Assembly (NCBI GenBank): GCA_902782125.1
Contig: CACZMA010000005.1
Span: forward strand, 1 to 64,000
Source of the DNA: Oscillospiraceae bacterium
Lineage (GTDB): Bacteria > Bacillota > Clostridia > Saccharofermentanales > Saccharofermentanaceae
Length of the DNA: 64,000 nt
Direction: 5' to 3'
The notes under the pieces were generated by a model. It worked only from the letters and a program-made list of their open reading frames with translations. It was not told the DNA's origin and made no database searches. Shown in pieces: positions 16,079-25,650 of this stretch. Numbering within the stretch: position 1 is the first letter of the stretch; every line of letters begins with the position of its first letter. The position numbers and the translations under genes are program-made.

Positions 16079-18166
16079 ATGAATAGAGAGAAGGCAAGAG
16101 AGAGAGCCGAAGAACTGGTTAATCAGATGACTGTCGAGGAGGCTTGTTCACAACTCCGCTACGACGCTCCGGCTATCCCGAGACTTAATATCCCCGAATA
16201 CAACTGGTGGTGTGAAGCCCTGCACGGCGTGGCAAGGGCAGGAACCGCTACGAGTTTCCCTCAGGCCATAGGTCTGGGTGCCGCTTTCGATACGGAGCTC
16301 ATGGGGGAGATCGGCGAGGTCATCGCTACCGAGGGCCGCGCGAAATACAACGAATACTCAAGCCACGGCGACCGCGACATCTACAAGGGACTTACTTTCT
16401 GGTCACCTAACGTAAACCTCTTCAGAGACCCGAGGTGGGGCAGAGGCCAAGAGACTTACGGCGAGGATCCTTACCTCATCTCAAGGCTTGCAGTTCCCTT
16501 CATCAAGGGTATCCAGGGTGACGGAGAGTACATGAAGGGCGCAGCGTGCGCAAAGCATTTCGTGGTGCATTCAGGCCCCGAAGCGTTAAGGCATGAGTTC
16601 AATGCCACTGCGAGTGAGAAGGATCTGTGGGAGACATACCTGCCTGCTTTCGAAGCGTGCGTTACGGAAGCCGGAGTAGAGGCCGTCATGGGTGCATACA
16701 ACAGGACCAACGGCGAGGTCTGCTGCGGTCACTCCTATATCCAGTCGATAATCAAGGACAAGTGGGGATTCAAGGGTCATTTTGTATCCGACTGCTGGGC
16801 GATAAGGGATTTCCACGAGAAGCATAAGGTAACGAAGAGCAACGAGGAGAGTGCTGCGCTCGCTCTTAACAAGGGGTGCGATCTCAACTGCGGATGCACA
16901 TATGTACATCTCATGAAGGCCTACAACAAGGGCCTTGTTACCGAAGAGACGATCAGGCAGGCTGCGATCCGGTTGTTTACCACCAGGTTCCTCCTCGGCA
17001 TGTTCGATGAGACGGAATACGACGGACTTAACTATCTCGACGTCGAGACCAAGGAGCATATCGCAGTTGCCAAGAGGGCTTCCGACGAGAGTATCGTTCT
17101 CCTTAAGAACGACGGCATCCTGCCGCTCGATAAGGACAAGAACCAGGTTATCGCGGTCATAGGACCCAACGCTGACAGCAGACGTCCTCTCATCGGCAAT
17201 TATTACGGCACATCTTCAGAATACATAACGGCAATCGAAGGTATCAGGGAGGCAGCCGGCGAGAATACGAGGATCCTCTATTCCGAGGGCTGCGACTTGA
17301 GCAGGAAGAAGCCCGATCCGCTCTCAAGGGAGTATAACTGCATCGCAGAGGCAGAAGCCGTCATGGACAGATCCGATCTGGTCATACTCGTAATAGGCCT
17401 CAACGAGACGCTCGAAGGCGAAGAGGGAGACGAGGGCAACCACTATGCTTCTGGAGACAAGCCGGACCTCGCATTCCCGAAGCCGCAGCAGAAGCTCATC
17501 GATACAGTCATCAAGTCAGGCAAGTCTTTCATCACTGTCGTCATGACGGGTTCTGCCATGGATCTTACGCTCCTGTCCGAGCATTCTTCCGCGATCATGC
17601 AGGCATGGTATCCGGGTGCAAGAGGAGGCCGTTCGATAGGTGATATCATCTTCGGCAAGGTCAATCCTTCAGGCAAGCTCCCCGTGACATTCTACAGGAA
17701 CACGGATGACCTCCCGGACTTCGAGGATTACTCGATGAAGGGCAGGACATACAGGTTCATCGAGACGGAGCCTCTGTATCCGTTCGGATACGGCCTTACA
17801 TACAGCGATGTTTCCATCGACGAGGCAAGGATCGAAGGCGACCGCACATCAGGTGCGAAGATCAGCGTAACCGTCAGGAACGACAGCAGCATGACCGCTG
17901 CAGAAGTCGTTCAGGTCTATGCAAAGTCAGATGACATCGACGAGGCAAGGAACGGCAAGCTCGCAGGATTTGCAAGGGTCACATGCGAAGCCGGCAAGAG
18001 CGTTGATATCGTCATCGACATTCCTTCCGAGAACCTCAGAGTGGTAAGGCAGGACGGCAGCCGTGTTCTCCCCGAAGGCGAGATCAAACTCTACGTAGGC
18101 TTCGGCCAGCCGGATGCCAGGACAGAGGCGCTCACTGGCAAGAAGTCCGCAGTACTTACGATCTGA
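16079..18166 (+). CDS. GH3 family glycosidase, probable cytoplasmic beta-xylosidase
   Basis: A 695-residue glycoside hydrolase family 3 enzyme. The TIM-barrel domain has KH (159-160) and the catalytic nucleophile Asp238 in GHFVSDCWAIRDF. The alpha/beta sandwich follows, with GLNETLEGEEGDEG (around 440-453) as the likely acid/base region. The C-terminal ~100 residues look Fn3-like. The SDC context around the nucleophile is typical of GH3 xylosidases, but beta-glucosidase or arabinofuranosidase activity cannot be excluded. It has no signal peptide, so it should act on imported oligosaccharides. It is divergent from the AraC-type gene and has TAGCAATAT operators upstream. GAGAGG precedes the ATG. 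Confidence 0.88.
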   Translation: MNREKARERAEELVNQMTVEEACSQLRYDAPAIPRLNIPEYNWWCEALHGVARAGTATSFPQAIGLGAAFDTELMGEIGEVIATEGRAKYNEYSSHGDRDIYKGLTFWSPNVNLFRDPRWGRGQETYGEDPYLISRLAVPFIKGIQGDGEYMKGAACAKHFVVHSGPEALRHEFNATASEKDLWETYLPAFEACVTEAGVEAVMGAYNRTNGEVCCGHSYIQSIIKDKWGFKGHFVSDCWAIRDFHEKHKVTKSNEESAALALNKGCDLNCGCTYVHLMKAYNKGLVTEETIRQAAIRLFTTRFLLGMFDETEYDGLNYLDVETKEHIAVAKRASDESIVLLKNDGILPLDKDKNQVIAVIGPNADSRRPLIGNYYGTSSEYITAIEGIREAAGENTRILYSEGCDLSRKKPDPLSREYNCIAEAEAVMDRSDLVILVIGLNETLEGEEGDEGNHYASGDKPDLAFPKPQQKLIDTVIKSGKSFITVVMTGSAMDLTLLSEHSSAIMQAWYPGARGGRSIGDIIFGKVNPSGKLPVTFYRNTDDLPDFEDYSMKGRTYRFIETEPLYPFGYGLTYSDVSIDEARIEGDRTSGAKISVTVRNDSSMTAAEVVQVYAKSDDIDEARNGKLAGFARVTCEAGKSVDIVIDIPSENLRVVRQDGSRVLPEGEIKLYVGFGQPDARTEALTGKKSAVLTI

Positions 18167-18225
18167 TCCGGGTTAAGACTTAACTGCGTTCCCAAAGCAG
18201 TATCATTTGCAATTGAATCAATACT

Positions 18226-18260
18226 AAAAACTCTACTATCGCTCTGATAGTAGAGTTTTT
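18226..18260. terminator. Rho-independent terminator after the GH3 gene
   Basis: A 15-bp perfect stem AAAAACTCTACTATC/GATAGTAGAGTTTTT with a GCTCT loop. It could work in both directions, serving the convergent prfC as well. Confidence 0.85.
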
Positions 18261-18319
18261 AGTTGTGGATTTCGTAATTTTGTGTCTGTAAATGGAACGC
18301 GAGTACTAAGACAGTAATC

Positions 18320-19930
18320 TCAGTTGTTCTTGTCGTGGATGTTGTCGAACCTCAGTTCGTAATCCTTGTTGTGATCCACTGCCCAGTCGACGGCCCATTC
18401 CGATTCAAAGAGCACTACAGGCTCGTCGTCTCTGTCGAGGACAAGGAGCGAAGTTGAAGTCAGCGTCATGTCCTTGGCATCGAATCCGGCCACATCGGAC
18501 TTCACCCAGCGCGCGAGGCGGTAGGGAAGAGCGGTCCTGACGATATCGACGTTGTATTCGGACTTCAGTCTGTACTCGAGAACGTCGAACTGCAGGATGC
18601 CGACAACGCCCATGACGTATGTCTCGGTACCGATGCCGGGCTGCTTGTAGAGCTGGACCGCACCCTCCTGCGAGAGCTGCTCTATGCCCTTGAGGAACTG
18701 CTTCCTCTTCATTGAATCCTTGGGCTCCACGCGTGCGAAATTCTCAGGTGCGAACACCGGAATGGGGTCGAACTCGAACTTGCGGTTGGTGGAGATAAGG
18801 GTGTCACCGATACGGAAGTTGCCCGGATCGAAGATACCGATGATGTCTCCGGCGTAAGCATCCTCAGCGATAGCCCTGTCCTGAGCCATGAACTGCTGGG
18901 GCTGAGCCAGCGTTATCTTCTTGCCGGTACGCATGAGGTTGACCGACATGTTCTTCTCATAGTGTCCCGAGCAGATCCTTATGAAAGCCATCCTGTCTCT
19001 GTGCGAAGGGTCCATGTTGGCCTGGATCTTGAACACGAAGCCTGAGAACATCTCGTCGTCGGGCTCGATAATGCCGTCCGTCGTGTGATGCGGACAGGGC
19101 GAAGGCGCCATCTTGAGGAAGTGCCTCAGGAACGGCTCCACGCCGAAGTTCGTTATGGCAGAACCGAAGAAAACGGGTGTGAGCTGGCCCTGAAGGACCT
19201 TGTCCATGTCGAGCTCGTCGCCTGCCATATCGAGAAGCTCGATATCGGATCTTAAGGTCTCCAGATGGCCCGGCATGAGCATGCTGTCCAGCGCGGGATC
19301 GTCGATGCCCGATACTGTCTCGGTTACCATGGACGCACCGTGGTCGTTGTTCTCCTTGTCGAAAAGCATTACGCTCCTCGTCTCCCTCTCGTACACGCCC
19401 TCGAAATCACCGTCCGTTCCGATAGGCCAGTTGATGGGGACGGACCTGATGCCGAGCACCTTCTCGAGTTCGTCCATGAGGTCGAACGGATTCTTGGTGG
19501 CACGGTCCATCTTGTTTATGAATGTGAATATCGGGATACCGCGTCTGCGGCAGACCTGGAAGAGCTTGATCGTCTGTGCCTCGACACCTTTCGCGCCGTC
19601 CAGTACCATGACTGCGGCATCGGCTGCGCAGAGGGTACGGTATGTATCCTCGGAGAAGTCCTGGTGTCCGGGAGTATCGAGGATATTGATGTGGCAACCC
19701 TCGAATTCGAACTGCATTACTGAAGACGTAACTGAGATACCACGCTTCTTCTCGATCTCCATCCAGTCGGAGGTCGCATGACGTGCGGCCTTCCTTGCCT
19801 TTACGGAGCCTGCCTGATGGATGGCTCCGCCGTAGAGGAGGAGCTTCTCCGTGATCGTCGTTTTACCGGCGTCAGGGTGCGATATTATGGCGAATGTACG
19901 GCGTCTTTTGATCTCGCTCTGGTCGTTCAT
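18320..19930 (-). CDS. prfC: Peptide chain release factor 3
   Basis: A 536-residue translational GTPase that recycles RF1/RF2 from the ribosome after termination. The G-domain motifs are all visible: SHPDAGKTTITEKLL (P-loop), DTPGHQDFSEDTYRTL (G3) and NKMD (G4). The N-terminal NDQSEIKRRRTFAIISHP and the length match RF3 rather than EF-G. GAGGTT precedes the ATG. It is divergent from malQ with 78 bases between the starts. RF1 is encoded about 6 kb away at 25651. Confidence 0.96.
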   Translation of the reverse strand: MNDQSEIKRRRTFAIISHPDAGKTTITEKLLLYGGAIHQAGSVKARKAARHATSDWMEIEKKRGISVTSSVMQFEFEGCHINILDTPGHQDFSEDTYRTLCAADAAVMVLDGAKGVEAQTIKLFQVCRRRGIPIFTFINKMDRATKNPFDLMDELEKVLGIRSVPINWPIGTDGDFEGVYERETRSVMLFDKENNDHGASMVTETVSGIDDPALDSMLMPGHLETLRSDIELLDMAGDELDMDKVLQGQLTPVFFGSAITNFGVEPFLRHFLKMAPSPCPHHTTDGIIEPDDEMFSGFVFKIQANMDPSHRDRMAFIRICSGHYEKNMSVNLMRTGKKITLAQPQQFMAQDRAIAEDAYAGDIIGIFDPGNFRIGDTLISTNRKFEFDPIPVFAPENFARVEPKDSMKRKQFLKGIEQLSQEGAVQLYKQPGIGTETYVMGVVGILQFDVLEYRLKSEYNVDIVRTALPYRLARWVKSDVAGFDAKDMTLTSTSLLVLDRDDEPVVLFESEWAVDWAVDHNKDYELRFDNIHDKNN

Positions 19931-20008
19931 TTCTAACCTCGATAATGTATAATGTTATCTGACTTGGAAAAGCCAAATAATTATATATAAGAATGAGAGG
20001 GAATACAA

Positions 20009-21631
20009 ATGAGACGCGGTGGTGGAGTGCTTATGCATATCAGTTCGCTTCCCGGTCCGTTCGGGATCGGAGTATTTGGCGAGGAGGCAATAGCATTCGC
20101 GAAGCAGCTTGCCGGACAGGGAATGAAATACTGGCAGGTGCTTCCTTTCTCGTTTCCGGGAATGGGTAATTCTCCTTATCAGAGCTTCTCGGCGTTTGCC
20201 GGGAACTGGCTGTTCATAGACCCGAGAAGGCTTATGAAGAGGGGGCTGCTCACGCCGAACGAAGTTGTTGATGCGGAGTATTCGCAGAACAAATGGAGGA
20301 TAGATTACGATTACCTGAGGACCTCGAGAGACGAGATGCTCAGGAAGGCTTTTGACAGATGCGATGCCAAGACACTCAAGGAAGTAGATAAGTTCCTTGA
20401 AGAAAATGCCTGGGCAGCGGATGTCGCAGCATATCAGACGGTCAAGGACGATAATTTCGGCAAGCCCTGGTGGGAATGGTCAGATGACCGTCTCAAGAAT
20501 TACGATCCCAAGGCAGTGTCCGAGCTCACGGGCAGCGTGAACTATAAGTATCATGCCTTCGTCCAGTACCTGTTCGTCACTGAGTGGGCGGAGGTAAAAA
20601 AGGAGATCAACGATCTCGGCATAGCCATCATAGGCGACATGCCAATCTATGTCTCCGGTGACTCGGCAGATGTCTGGGCGTCGAGAGACATGTTCAAGAT
20701 GGCTTCCGCAGCTAAGGTCAACAAGCTCCTGTCCGACTATGAGAAGGCAATGGCGAAGTACCAGAAGGAGATCAAGAAGGCTGAAGGCAAGACCGAAGAT
20801 CTGCCCAAGGAACCTTCCAAGCCGAAGCCGGAGGCACTTGTTTTCGATAAGGTCGCAGGCGTTCCGCCGGATTATTTCACGGCAGACGGACAGCTCTGGG
20901 GCAACCCCATCTACGACTGGAAGAAGATGAAGGCAGACGGTTATGAGTGGTGGATGAAGCGCATCGAGATGAACTTCATGCTCTACGACTATCTGAGGAT
21001 CGATCACTTCAGGGCATTCTCTTCCTACTGGGAAGTCGATGCCGATGCCGAGACTGCAAAGTTCGGCGAGTGGTGCAAGGGTCCGGGTCTGGAATTCTTT
21101 GATGTGATGGAAAAGAAAGGCATCGACAGGTCGAGGCTCATCGCTGAGGACCTGGGTGAAGTCACGCCCGATCTGGCAGAATTCATGAGCAAGGTGAACA
21201 TCCCGGGCATGCGCGTCATGGAGTTCGCTTTCTATCCCGGCGATGACAGTTCGTTCATGCCTCATAATTTCAACAGGGACTGCGTTGCCTACACCGGCAC
21301 GCACGATAATAATACGCTCTTAGGCTGGCTCTGGGACAGCCCGGAGAATGTCCGTAACTTCTGTCTGGAGTACTGCGGATTCACCGGCGACAACTGGGGC
21401 GACGGCGGTACGAGGAGCGCTTCATGCCGTGCGATAATCAAGACGCTCTGGATGAGCCATGCCGCAGTCGCGATCATCCCCATCCAGGATATGCTGGGCT
21501 ACGGCGGAGATACCAGGATGAATACTCCCGGCACGCCTACCGGCAATTGGGCGGTTAGGTTCACGAAGGAAGATCTTGATTCAATAGATAACGAATGGTA
21601 CAGGAATCTTAACAGACTCTATTACAGGTGA
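20009..21631 (+). CDS. malQ: 4-alpha-glucanotransferase (amylomaltase)
   Basis: A 540-residue GH77 enzyme that transfers alpha-1,4-glucan segments between maltodextrins. Family motifs are present: MHISSLPGPFGIGVFG at the N-terminus, PIYVSGDSADVWA, GVPPDYFTADGQLWGNPIYDW, YLRIDHFRAFSSYWEV (catalytic Asp), IAEDLGEVTPDL (acid/base Glu) and TGTHDNNTLLGW. Between the DVWA strand and GVPPDYF there is a Lys/Glu-rich insertion of about 35 residues (roughly 235-275) that typical bacterial MalQ lacks. GAGAGGG precedes the ATG. The stop overlaps the region where glpK begins. Confidence 0.95.
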   Translation: MRRGGGVLMHISSLPGPFGIGVFGEEAIAFAKQLAGQGMKYWQVLPFSFPGMGNSPYQSFSAFAGNWLFIDPRRLMKRGLLTPNEVVDAEYSQNKWRIDYDYLRTSRDEMLRKAFDRCDAKTLKEVDKFLEENAWAADVAAYQTVKDDNFGKPWWEWSDDRLKNYDPKAVSELTGSVNYKYHAFVQYLFVTEWAEVKKEINDLGIAIIGDMPIYVSGDSADVWASRDMFKMASAAKVNKLLSDYEKAMAKYQKEIKKAEGKTEDLPKEPSKPKPEALVFDKVAGVPPDYFTADGQLWGNPIYDWKKMKADGYEWWMKRIEMNFMLYDYLRIDHFRAFSSYWEVDADAETAKFGEWCKGPGLEFFDVMEKKGIDRSRLIAEDLGEVTPDLAEFMSKVNIPGMRVMEFAFYPGDDSSFMPHNFNRDCVAYTGTHDNNTLLGWLWDSPENVRNFCLEYCGFTGDNWGDGGTRSASCRAIIKTLWMSHAAVAIIPIQDMLGYGGDTRMNTPGTPTGNWAVRFTKEDLDSIDNEWYRNLNRLYYR

Positions 21632-21636
21632 TGGCC

Positions 21637-23175
21637 ATGGATTACATTCTTTGCATCGATCAGGGTACAACGTCGACCAAAGCTTTCCTGCTTGATCAGG
21701 AAGGTGTCCTTACCAATGGATTCCACAAGGAGTTCGCGCAGCACTATCCCCAGCCGGGATGGGTGTCCCACGATGCAGAGGAGATCTATTCTTCCGTTCT
21801 CTGTGCCGTAGCAGGAGTATTAAGAGAGCACCCGGAAGCAAAAGGCCACATCAGGGCCATGGGCCTTACCAACCAAAGAGAGACTACGCTTGCCTTCACA
21901 AAGGACGGCAGGCCCGTCACGGAGGCGATCGTCTGGCAGTGTAGAAGGACTTCGGATATCTGCAGAAGACCTGAGATAAGAGGCGAAGACAGATACATCA
22001 GCGAGGTCACGGGCCTCAAGGTGGATCCTTACTTCTCCGCGACGAAAATGCTCTGGCTCTTCGAGAACAACGAAGGCCTCAAGTCGCGCGCCGAAGCAGG
22101 CGAGGTATATCTGTCCACCATCGACGGCTTCCTCGTATGCAGGCTGACGGCAGGCGCATCATTTGCGTCAGACTATTCAAACTGCTCGAGGACGATGCTC
22201 TTCGACATAGCAAAGAAAGACTACGACGAGCACCTGCTGGAGCTCTTCGGCATACCGAGGATCGCACTGGCGAAGCCTCAGGAGTCATGCTCTGATTACG
22301 GCGCCATCGCCATCAGCGAAGCAGACCTTGAAGAGGCGGGACTCGGCGAAGAAGACAGTGCAAACCTCCTGAGCCTGAACGGCGTACATATCACGGGCGT
22401 TATCGGCGACCAGCCGGCAGCGCTCCTGGGACAGAACGCTATTCACGAAGGCGAGTCGAAAACAACTTACGGCACGGGAAGCTTTACTCTCATGAACCTG
22501 GGCACGGCTCCGGTGTTCTCAAAGAACGGACTTCTAACTTCCTGCGCATGGTCGTATAAGGGAGTTACCACATATGCCCTGGAAGGAAGCATCTTCCAGG
22601 CAGGCTCCGTCATCAGCTGGCTCAAGGACGAGATGCAGATGATAGAGTCACCTTCTGACTGCGATAGATTCTGCGAGTCCATAGAAGATACCGGAGGAGT
22701 ATATCTCGTTCCGGCGTTTACCGGCCTCGGCGCTCCTTACTGGAAGCCTGATGCCAGAGGCGTTCTCACAGGCCTTACGAGAGGTACCGGCAAAGCGCAG
22801 ATAATCCGCGCAGGAGTCGAGTCCATCGCATATCAGGTTACCGAACTTGTTAATCTCATGACTGACGATACAGGCATCAAGGCAAAGCAGATGAAGGTCG
22901 ACGGCGGCGTCTGCGCGAGCTCGTTCCTCATGCAGCTCCAGTCGGATCTTCTCGGCGTCACCATAACCCGCGCATTGAGCGACGAGATGACGGCGAAGGG
23001 AGCAGGTCTTGCCGCAGGGATCACGAGCGGCATCTTCGAATCCATAGAGGATACCGGAAGGTTCTACGAAGCAGGCAGGACTTATGATCCTTCAATGTCT
23101 GCTTTTGAAGTGGCATCCCTGATGGAAGGCTACAGGAATGCCGTCCGTGCCACGCTTGTATCGGGCAACGACTAG
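21637..23175 (+). CDS. glpK: Glycerol kinase
   Basis: A 513-residue FGGY kinase that phosphorylates glycerol to glycerol 3-phosphate. Motifs: ILCIDQGTTSTKAFLLDQ at the N-terminus, AIVWQCRRT (glycerol-contacting Arg), TTYALEGSIFQAGSVISWL and AFTGLGAPYWKPDARG. Compared with typical GlpK there is an extra acidic segment near residue 225 (EADLEEAGLGEEDS). The ATG at 21637 is preferred because AGGTG lies 6 bases upstream; in-frame GTG 21628 and ATG 21631 are alternatives, overlapping the malQ stop. No glpF or glpD lies next to it; an AEC transporter follows. Confidence 0.93.
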   Translation: MDYILCIDQGTTSTKAFLLDQEGVLTNGFHKEFAQHYPQPGWVSHDAEEIYSSVLCAVAGVLREHPEAKGHIRAMGLTNQRETTLAFTKDGRPVTEAIVWQCRRTSDICRRPEIRGEDRYISEVTGLKVDPYFSATKMLWLFENNEGLKSRAEAGEVYLSTIDGFLVCRLTAGASFASDYSNCSRTMLFDIAKKDYDEHLLELFGIPRIALAKPQESCSDYGAIAISEADLEEAGLGEEDSANLLSLNGVHITGVIGDQPAALLGQNAIHEGESKTTYGTGSFTLMNLGTAPVFSKNGLLTSCAWSYKGVTTYALEGSIFQAGSVISWLKDEMQMIESPSDCDRFCESIEDTGGVYLVPAFTGLGAPYWKPDARGVLTGLTRGTGKAQIIRAGVESIAYQVTELVNLMTDDTGIKAKQMKVDGGVCASSFLMQLQSDLLGVTITRALSDEMTAKGAGLAAGITSGIFESIEDTGRFYEAGRTYDPSMSAFEVASLMEGYRNAVRATLVSGND

Positions 23176-23184
23176 GGAGCATAG

Positions 23185-24114
23185 ATGGTACAGGTATATA
23201 TCGTTTTTTTTAAGATATTCATTTTCATGCTGCTTGGTTTTATTCTCAATAAGACCAGGGTAATAGACATGCGCGCCGAGAAGACTCTTACGGAGATCCT
23301 CCTGAAGGCCGTACTGCCGTTCTCGATCGTAGCGTCAAGCCAGTTCACTTATTCGGTCGAAGCCCAGGCGGGGATCATAGCCGTGGGTCTGATGGGCATG
23401 GCTTACTATGCGCTGTCGATTATTGTCATCAGGCTGATCTTATCGAGGACAAAGATCCCCGAGGCGGACAGCCGCATAATGACCACATGCATGATATTTG
23501 CCAATACCGGATTCATCGGATTCCCTCTGATGGAATCGCTCTACGGAGATTACGGACTTCTTCTCGCAGCGATATTCAACCTCGTATACAACATGTTCTT
23601 CTATACATATGGTGCGCACCTGCTGTCGAACCAGCCGCACTTCAAGGTGTCGGAGATGTTCACGAGCACGGTGTCCATCGCGTCGATACTCGCGCTGATC
23701 CTTTTCGCGGTGCCGTGGAGGATGCCTGCGTTCATACTTGATACGATAAGCCTGGTAGGAGATATGACAGTGCCTCTGGCGATGATGGTAATGGGCTCGA
23801 TGCTCGCTGCGATCAACCCGAAGAAACTCTTCGCAGATCCCAAGCAGTATGCGGTATCTTTTGTGAGGCTCCTGCTCTTGCCGGGGCTTGTCATGCTGGC
23901 GGTGTGGGCGGTATCGAACGCCATCCCGCTCTCGCATGAGGTCAAGTGCGTTACCGTACTGATGTGTGCGCTTCCGTGCGGAAGCATGAACGTAATGTAT
24001 TCGGAGAAGTATAATACATCGCCTGAATTCTGCGCGAGGACCGTCGCTCTTTCCATGGTGTTCATGATGGCGACGCTGCTGCTGTGGACAGGACTTACCA
24101 AGTTATATTTTTGA
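23185..24114 (+). CDS. AEC family transporter (auxin efflux carrier-like)
   Basis: A 309-residue polytopic membrane protein with about ten hydrophobic segments in two repeats. Features of the AEC/permease family are GFILNKTRVIDMRAEKTLTEIL at the N-terminus, ANTGFIGFPLMESLYGDYGL, and LPCGSMNVMYSEKYN near the C-terminus. Bacterial members export or import organic acids such as malate; substrate is not predictable here. It starts 10 bases after glpK with GGGAG upstream and is followed 11 bases later by the SseB-like gene, so it is likely co-transcribed. Confidence 0.85.
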   Translation: MVQVYIVFFKIFIFMLLGFILNKTRVIDMRAEKTLTEILLKAVLPFSIVASSQFTYSVEAQAGIIAVGLMGMAYYALSIIVIRLILSRTKIPEADSRIMTTCMIFANTGFIGFPLMESLYGDYGLLLAAIFNLVYNMFFYTYGAHLLSNQPHFKVSEMFTSTVSIASILALILFAVPWRMPAFILDTISLVGDMTVPLAMMVMGSMLAAINPKKLFADPKQYAVSFVRLLLLPGLVMLAVWAVSNAIPLSHEVKCVTVLMCALPCGSMNVMYSEKYNTSPEFCARTVALSMVFMMATLLLWTGLTKLYF

Positions 24115-24124
24115 GGTGACATAG

Positions 24125-24853
24125 ATGGAGATAGACAGAATAGAGAACACCGAACTTGTTGAAGTGATGGGCAGGGTCAGACAGTCCGGTACCGAGGAGA
24201 ACATGATAGAGCTCCTCAGACAGGTGGCCGGTGCGACGCTTCTCGTTCCCGTTGACGGCGACGAAGGCAGCTACAGCTTCCATGCCGTCGCAGGAGCTGA
24301 AGGCAAGAAGTACATGGTCGTGTATTCCGACTCTGACAGCTACGAGGTTGCTTTCGAAGGCAAGCCATACAAGCAGAAGGGCGTTACCGCGGGATTTGCA
24401 GACATACTGGATGTTGTCATGGCTCCCAACATGGGACTCGACGGATTCGTCATCAACCCCGGAGTCGAGAACATATTATTCGGCAAGGACATGCTGAAGA
24501 TGATCGCGCAGCAGATGGACATCGGAGGCGACGATACGGCCAAGGTTGGAGAACCTGACCACTATCCCGAGCAGCTTAAGGACAAGCTTGAAGAATACCT
24601 TCTCGATGCTCCTTCGGTAAAGAGAATCTGGGTAAGATTACTCAAGGAGAATCATACAGAGGTCCTCCGATGGATGATCATCATCGATACTGAGCTTGAA
24701 GGAGATGAGCTTAAGTATCAGACGGAGACGCTGAGGAACTTTGTAAAGCCGTACCTCGACGGCATGGATGCGCTCGTCGTGTCTTCCAAAGAAGACTTCT
24801 CACAGCAGGTAATAAAGGGCGTAAAGCCTTTTGCGGGTGAAGGCAGCAACTGA
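24125..24853 (+). CDS. SseB-like protein
   Basis: A 242-residue soluble protein with the two-part layout of enhanced-serine-sensitivity protein SseB. An N-terminal domain (about 1-120) has GATLLVPVDGDEGSYSFHAV and ends in a segment like GLDGFVINPGVENILFG. The C-terminal domain (about 140-235) has PSVKRIWVRLLKENHTEVLR and ends near VKPFAGEGSN. The biochemical function of SseB proteins is unknown. GAGGTGA lies before the ATG. Its stop overlaps the start of the next gene by one base (TGATGG), so the two are probably translationally coupled. Confidence 0.7.
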   Translation: MEIDRIENTELVEVMGRVRQSGTEENMIELLRQVAGATLLVPVDGDEGSYSFHAVAGAEGKKYMVVYSDSDSYEVAFEGKPYKQKGVTAGFADILDVVMAPNMGLDGFVINPGVENILFGKDMLKMIAQQMDIGGDDTAKVGEPDHYPEQLKDKLEEYLLDAPSVKRIWVRLLKENHTEVLRWMIIIDTELEGDELKYQTETLRNFVKPYLDGMDALVVSSKEDFSQQVIKGVKPFAGEGSN

Positions 24854-25635
24854 TGGATCGTAAGAGAGGTTATCTGGTAGTAATAGTCGCGGCGGCAGCA
24901 CTGATGCTGCTCATCACCGGACTGCTGTACAATGCCTCCTCTCGTAAAAAACAGACGATCAGCCTTGCCAATCAGGCAGCATATGCTGCGGAAAAGCTCA
25001 CATCAAGAGAAGACCTGATGATCTACTGGATAGGAGCATTTCCTCCGGAACTGGCTGGAATATCAGACGTGGTTACCGTGATCATGCCCGGTGAGATCAC
25101 CGAAGAGAACATGCCGATCAAGTATTCCACGTTCAAGTCTACTGAATATGATGCTGACGGGAATATCATAAAAGAGGTGATCCCCCGGGATTACAAAGAC
25201 AATATGATAATAATCATCAGCGATGTCGGCATGCTGACCGATCCGGAGAAGGATATAATCCTTAACTGCATCGCGCAGAATAATGTGCCGGTGCTCGCGA
25301 TAGGCAGGAGTTCTATCACGCTTATAAGACGGACCCTTATGTATACGGACGGCGTCTTTGAGCAGGATGATTCTTTCTACTATAAGCTCGGCGTAGGATA
25401 TAAGGATCATGTCCTTGATAATGCGGCGATAACCGCAGGCGGAGACGAGTATGCGTTAGAGCTTTATGAATACCTGTATTCGCTGTTCTACGAAAACACG
25501 GAGGAGACTGAGACATCTGTTGCCGAGACTTCGCTTACGGAGACCACGCAGGATATCTTCATTTTTGATGAGACTGAGGAGACCGAAGGCTTGCCGGCAG
25601 TTACTCCTGAATTGGAATCAGAACCTGAGATGTGA
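24853..25635 (+). CDS. Membrane-anchored protein of unknown function
   Basis: A 260-residue protein I do not recognise. One N-terminal membrane helix (about residues 6-27, VVIVAAAALMLLITGLLYN) anchors it with the rest outside. The ectodomain (30-205) has alternating beta/alpha segments such as DNMIIIISDVGMLTDPEKDI and NVPVLAIGRSSITLI, like a Rossmann-type or vWA-like fold. The C-terminal ~55 residues are Thr/Glu-rich and probably disordered. It overlaps the SseB-like gene and ends 15 bases before prfA. Confidence 0.7.
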   Translation: MDRKRGYLVVIVAAAALMLLITGLLYNASSRKKQTISLANQAAYAAEKLTSREDLMIYWIGAFPPELAGISDVVTVIMPGEITEENMPIKYSTFKSTEYDADGNIIKEVIPRDYKDNMIIIISDVGMLTDPEKDIILNCIAQNNVPVLAIGRSSITLIRRTLMYTDGVFEQDDSFYYKLGVGYKDHVLDNAAITAGGDEYALELYEYLYSLFYENTEETETSVAETSLTETTQDIFIFDETEETEGLPAVTPELESEPEM

Positions 25636-25650
25636 TAGGTTATACGGATC

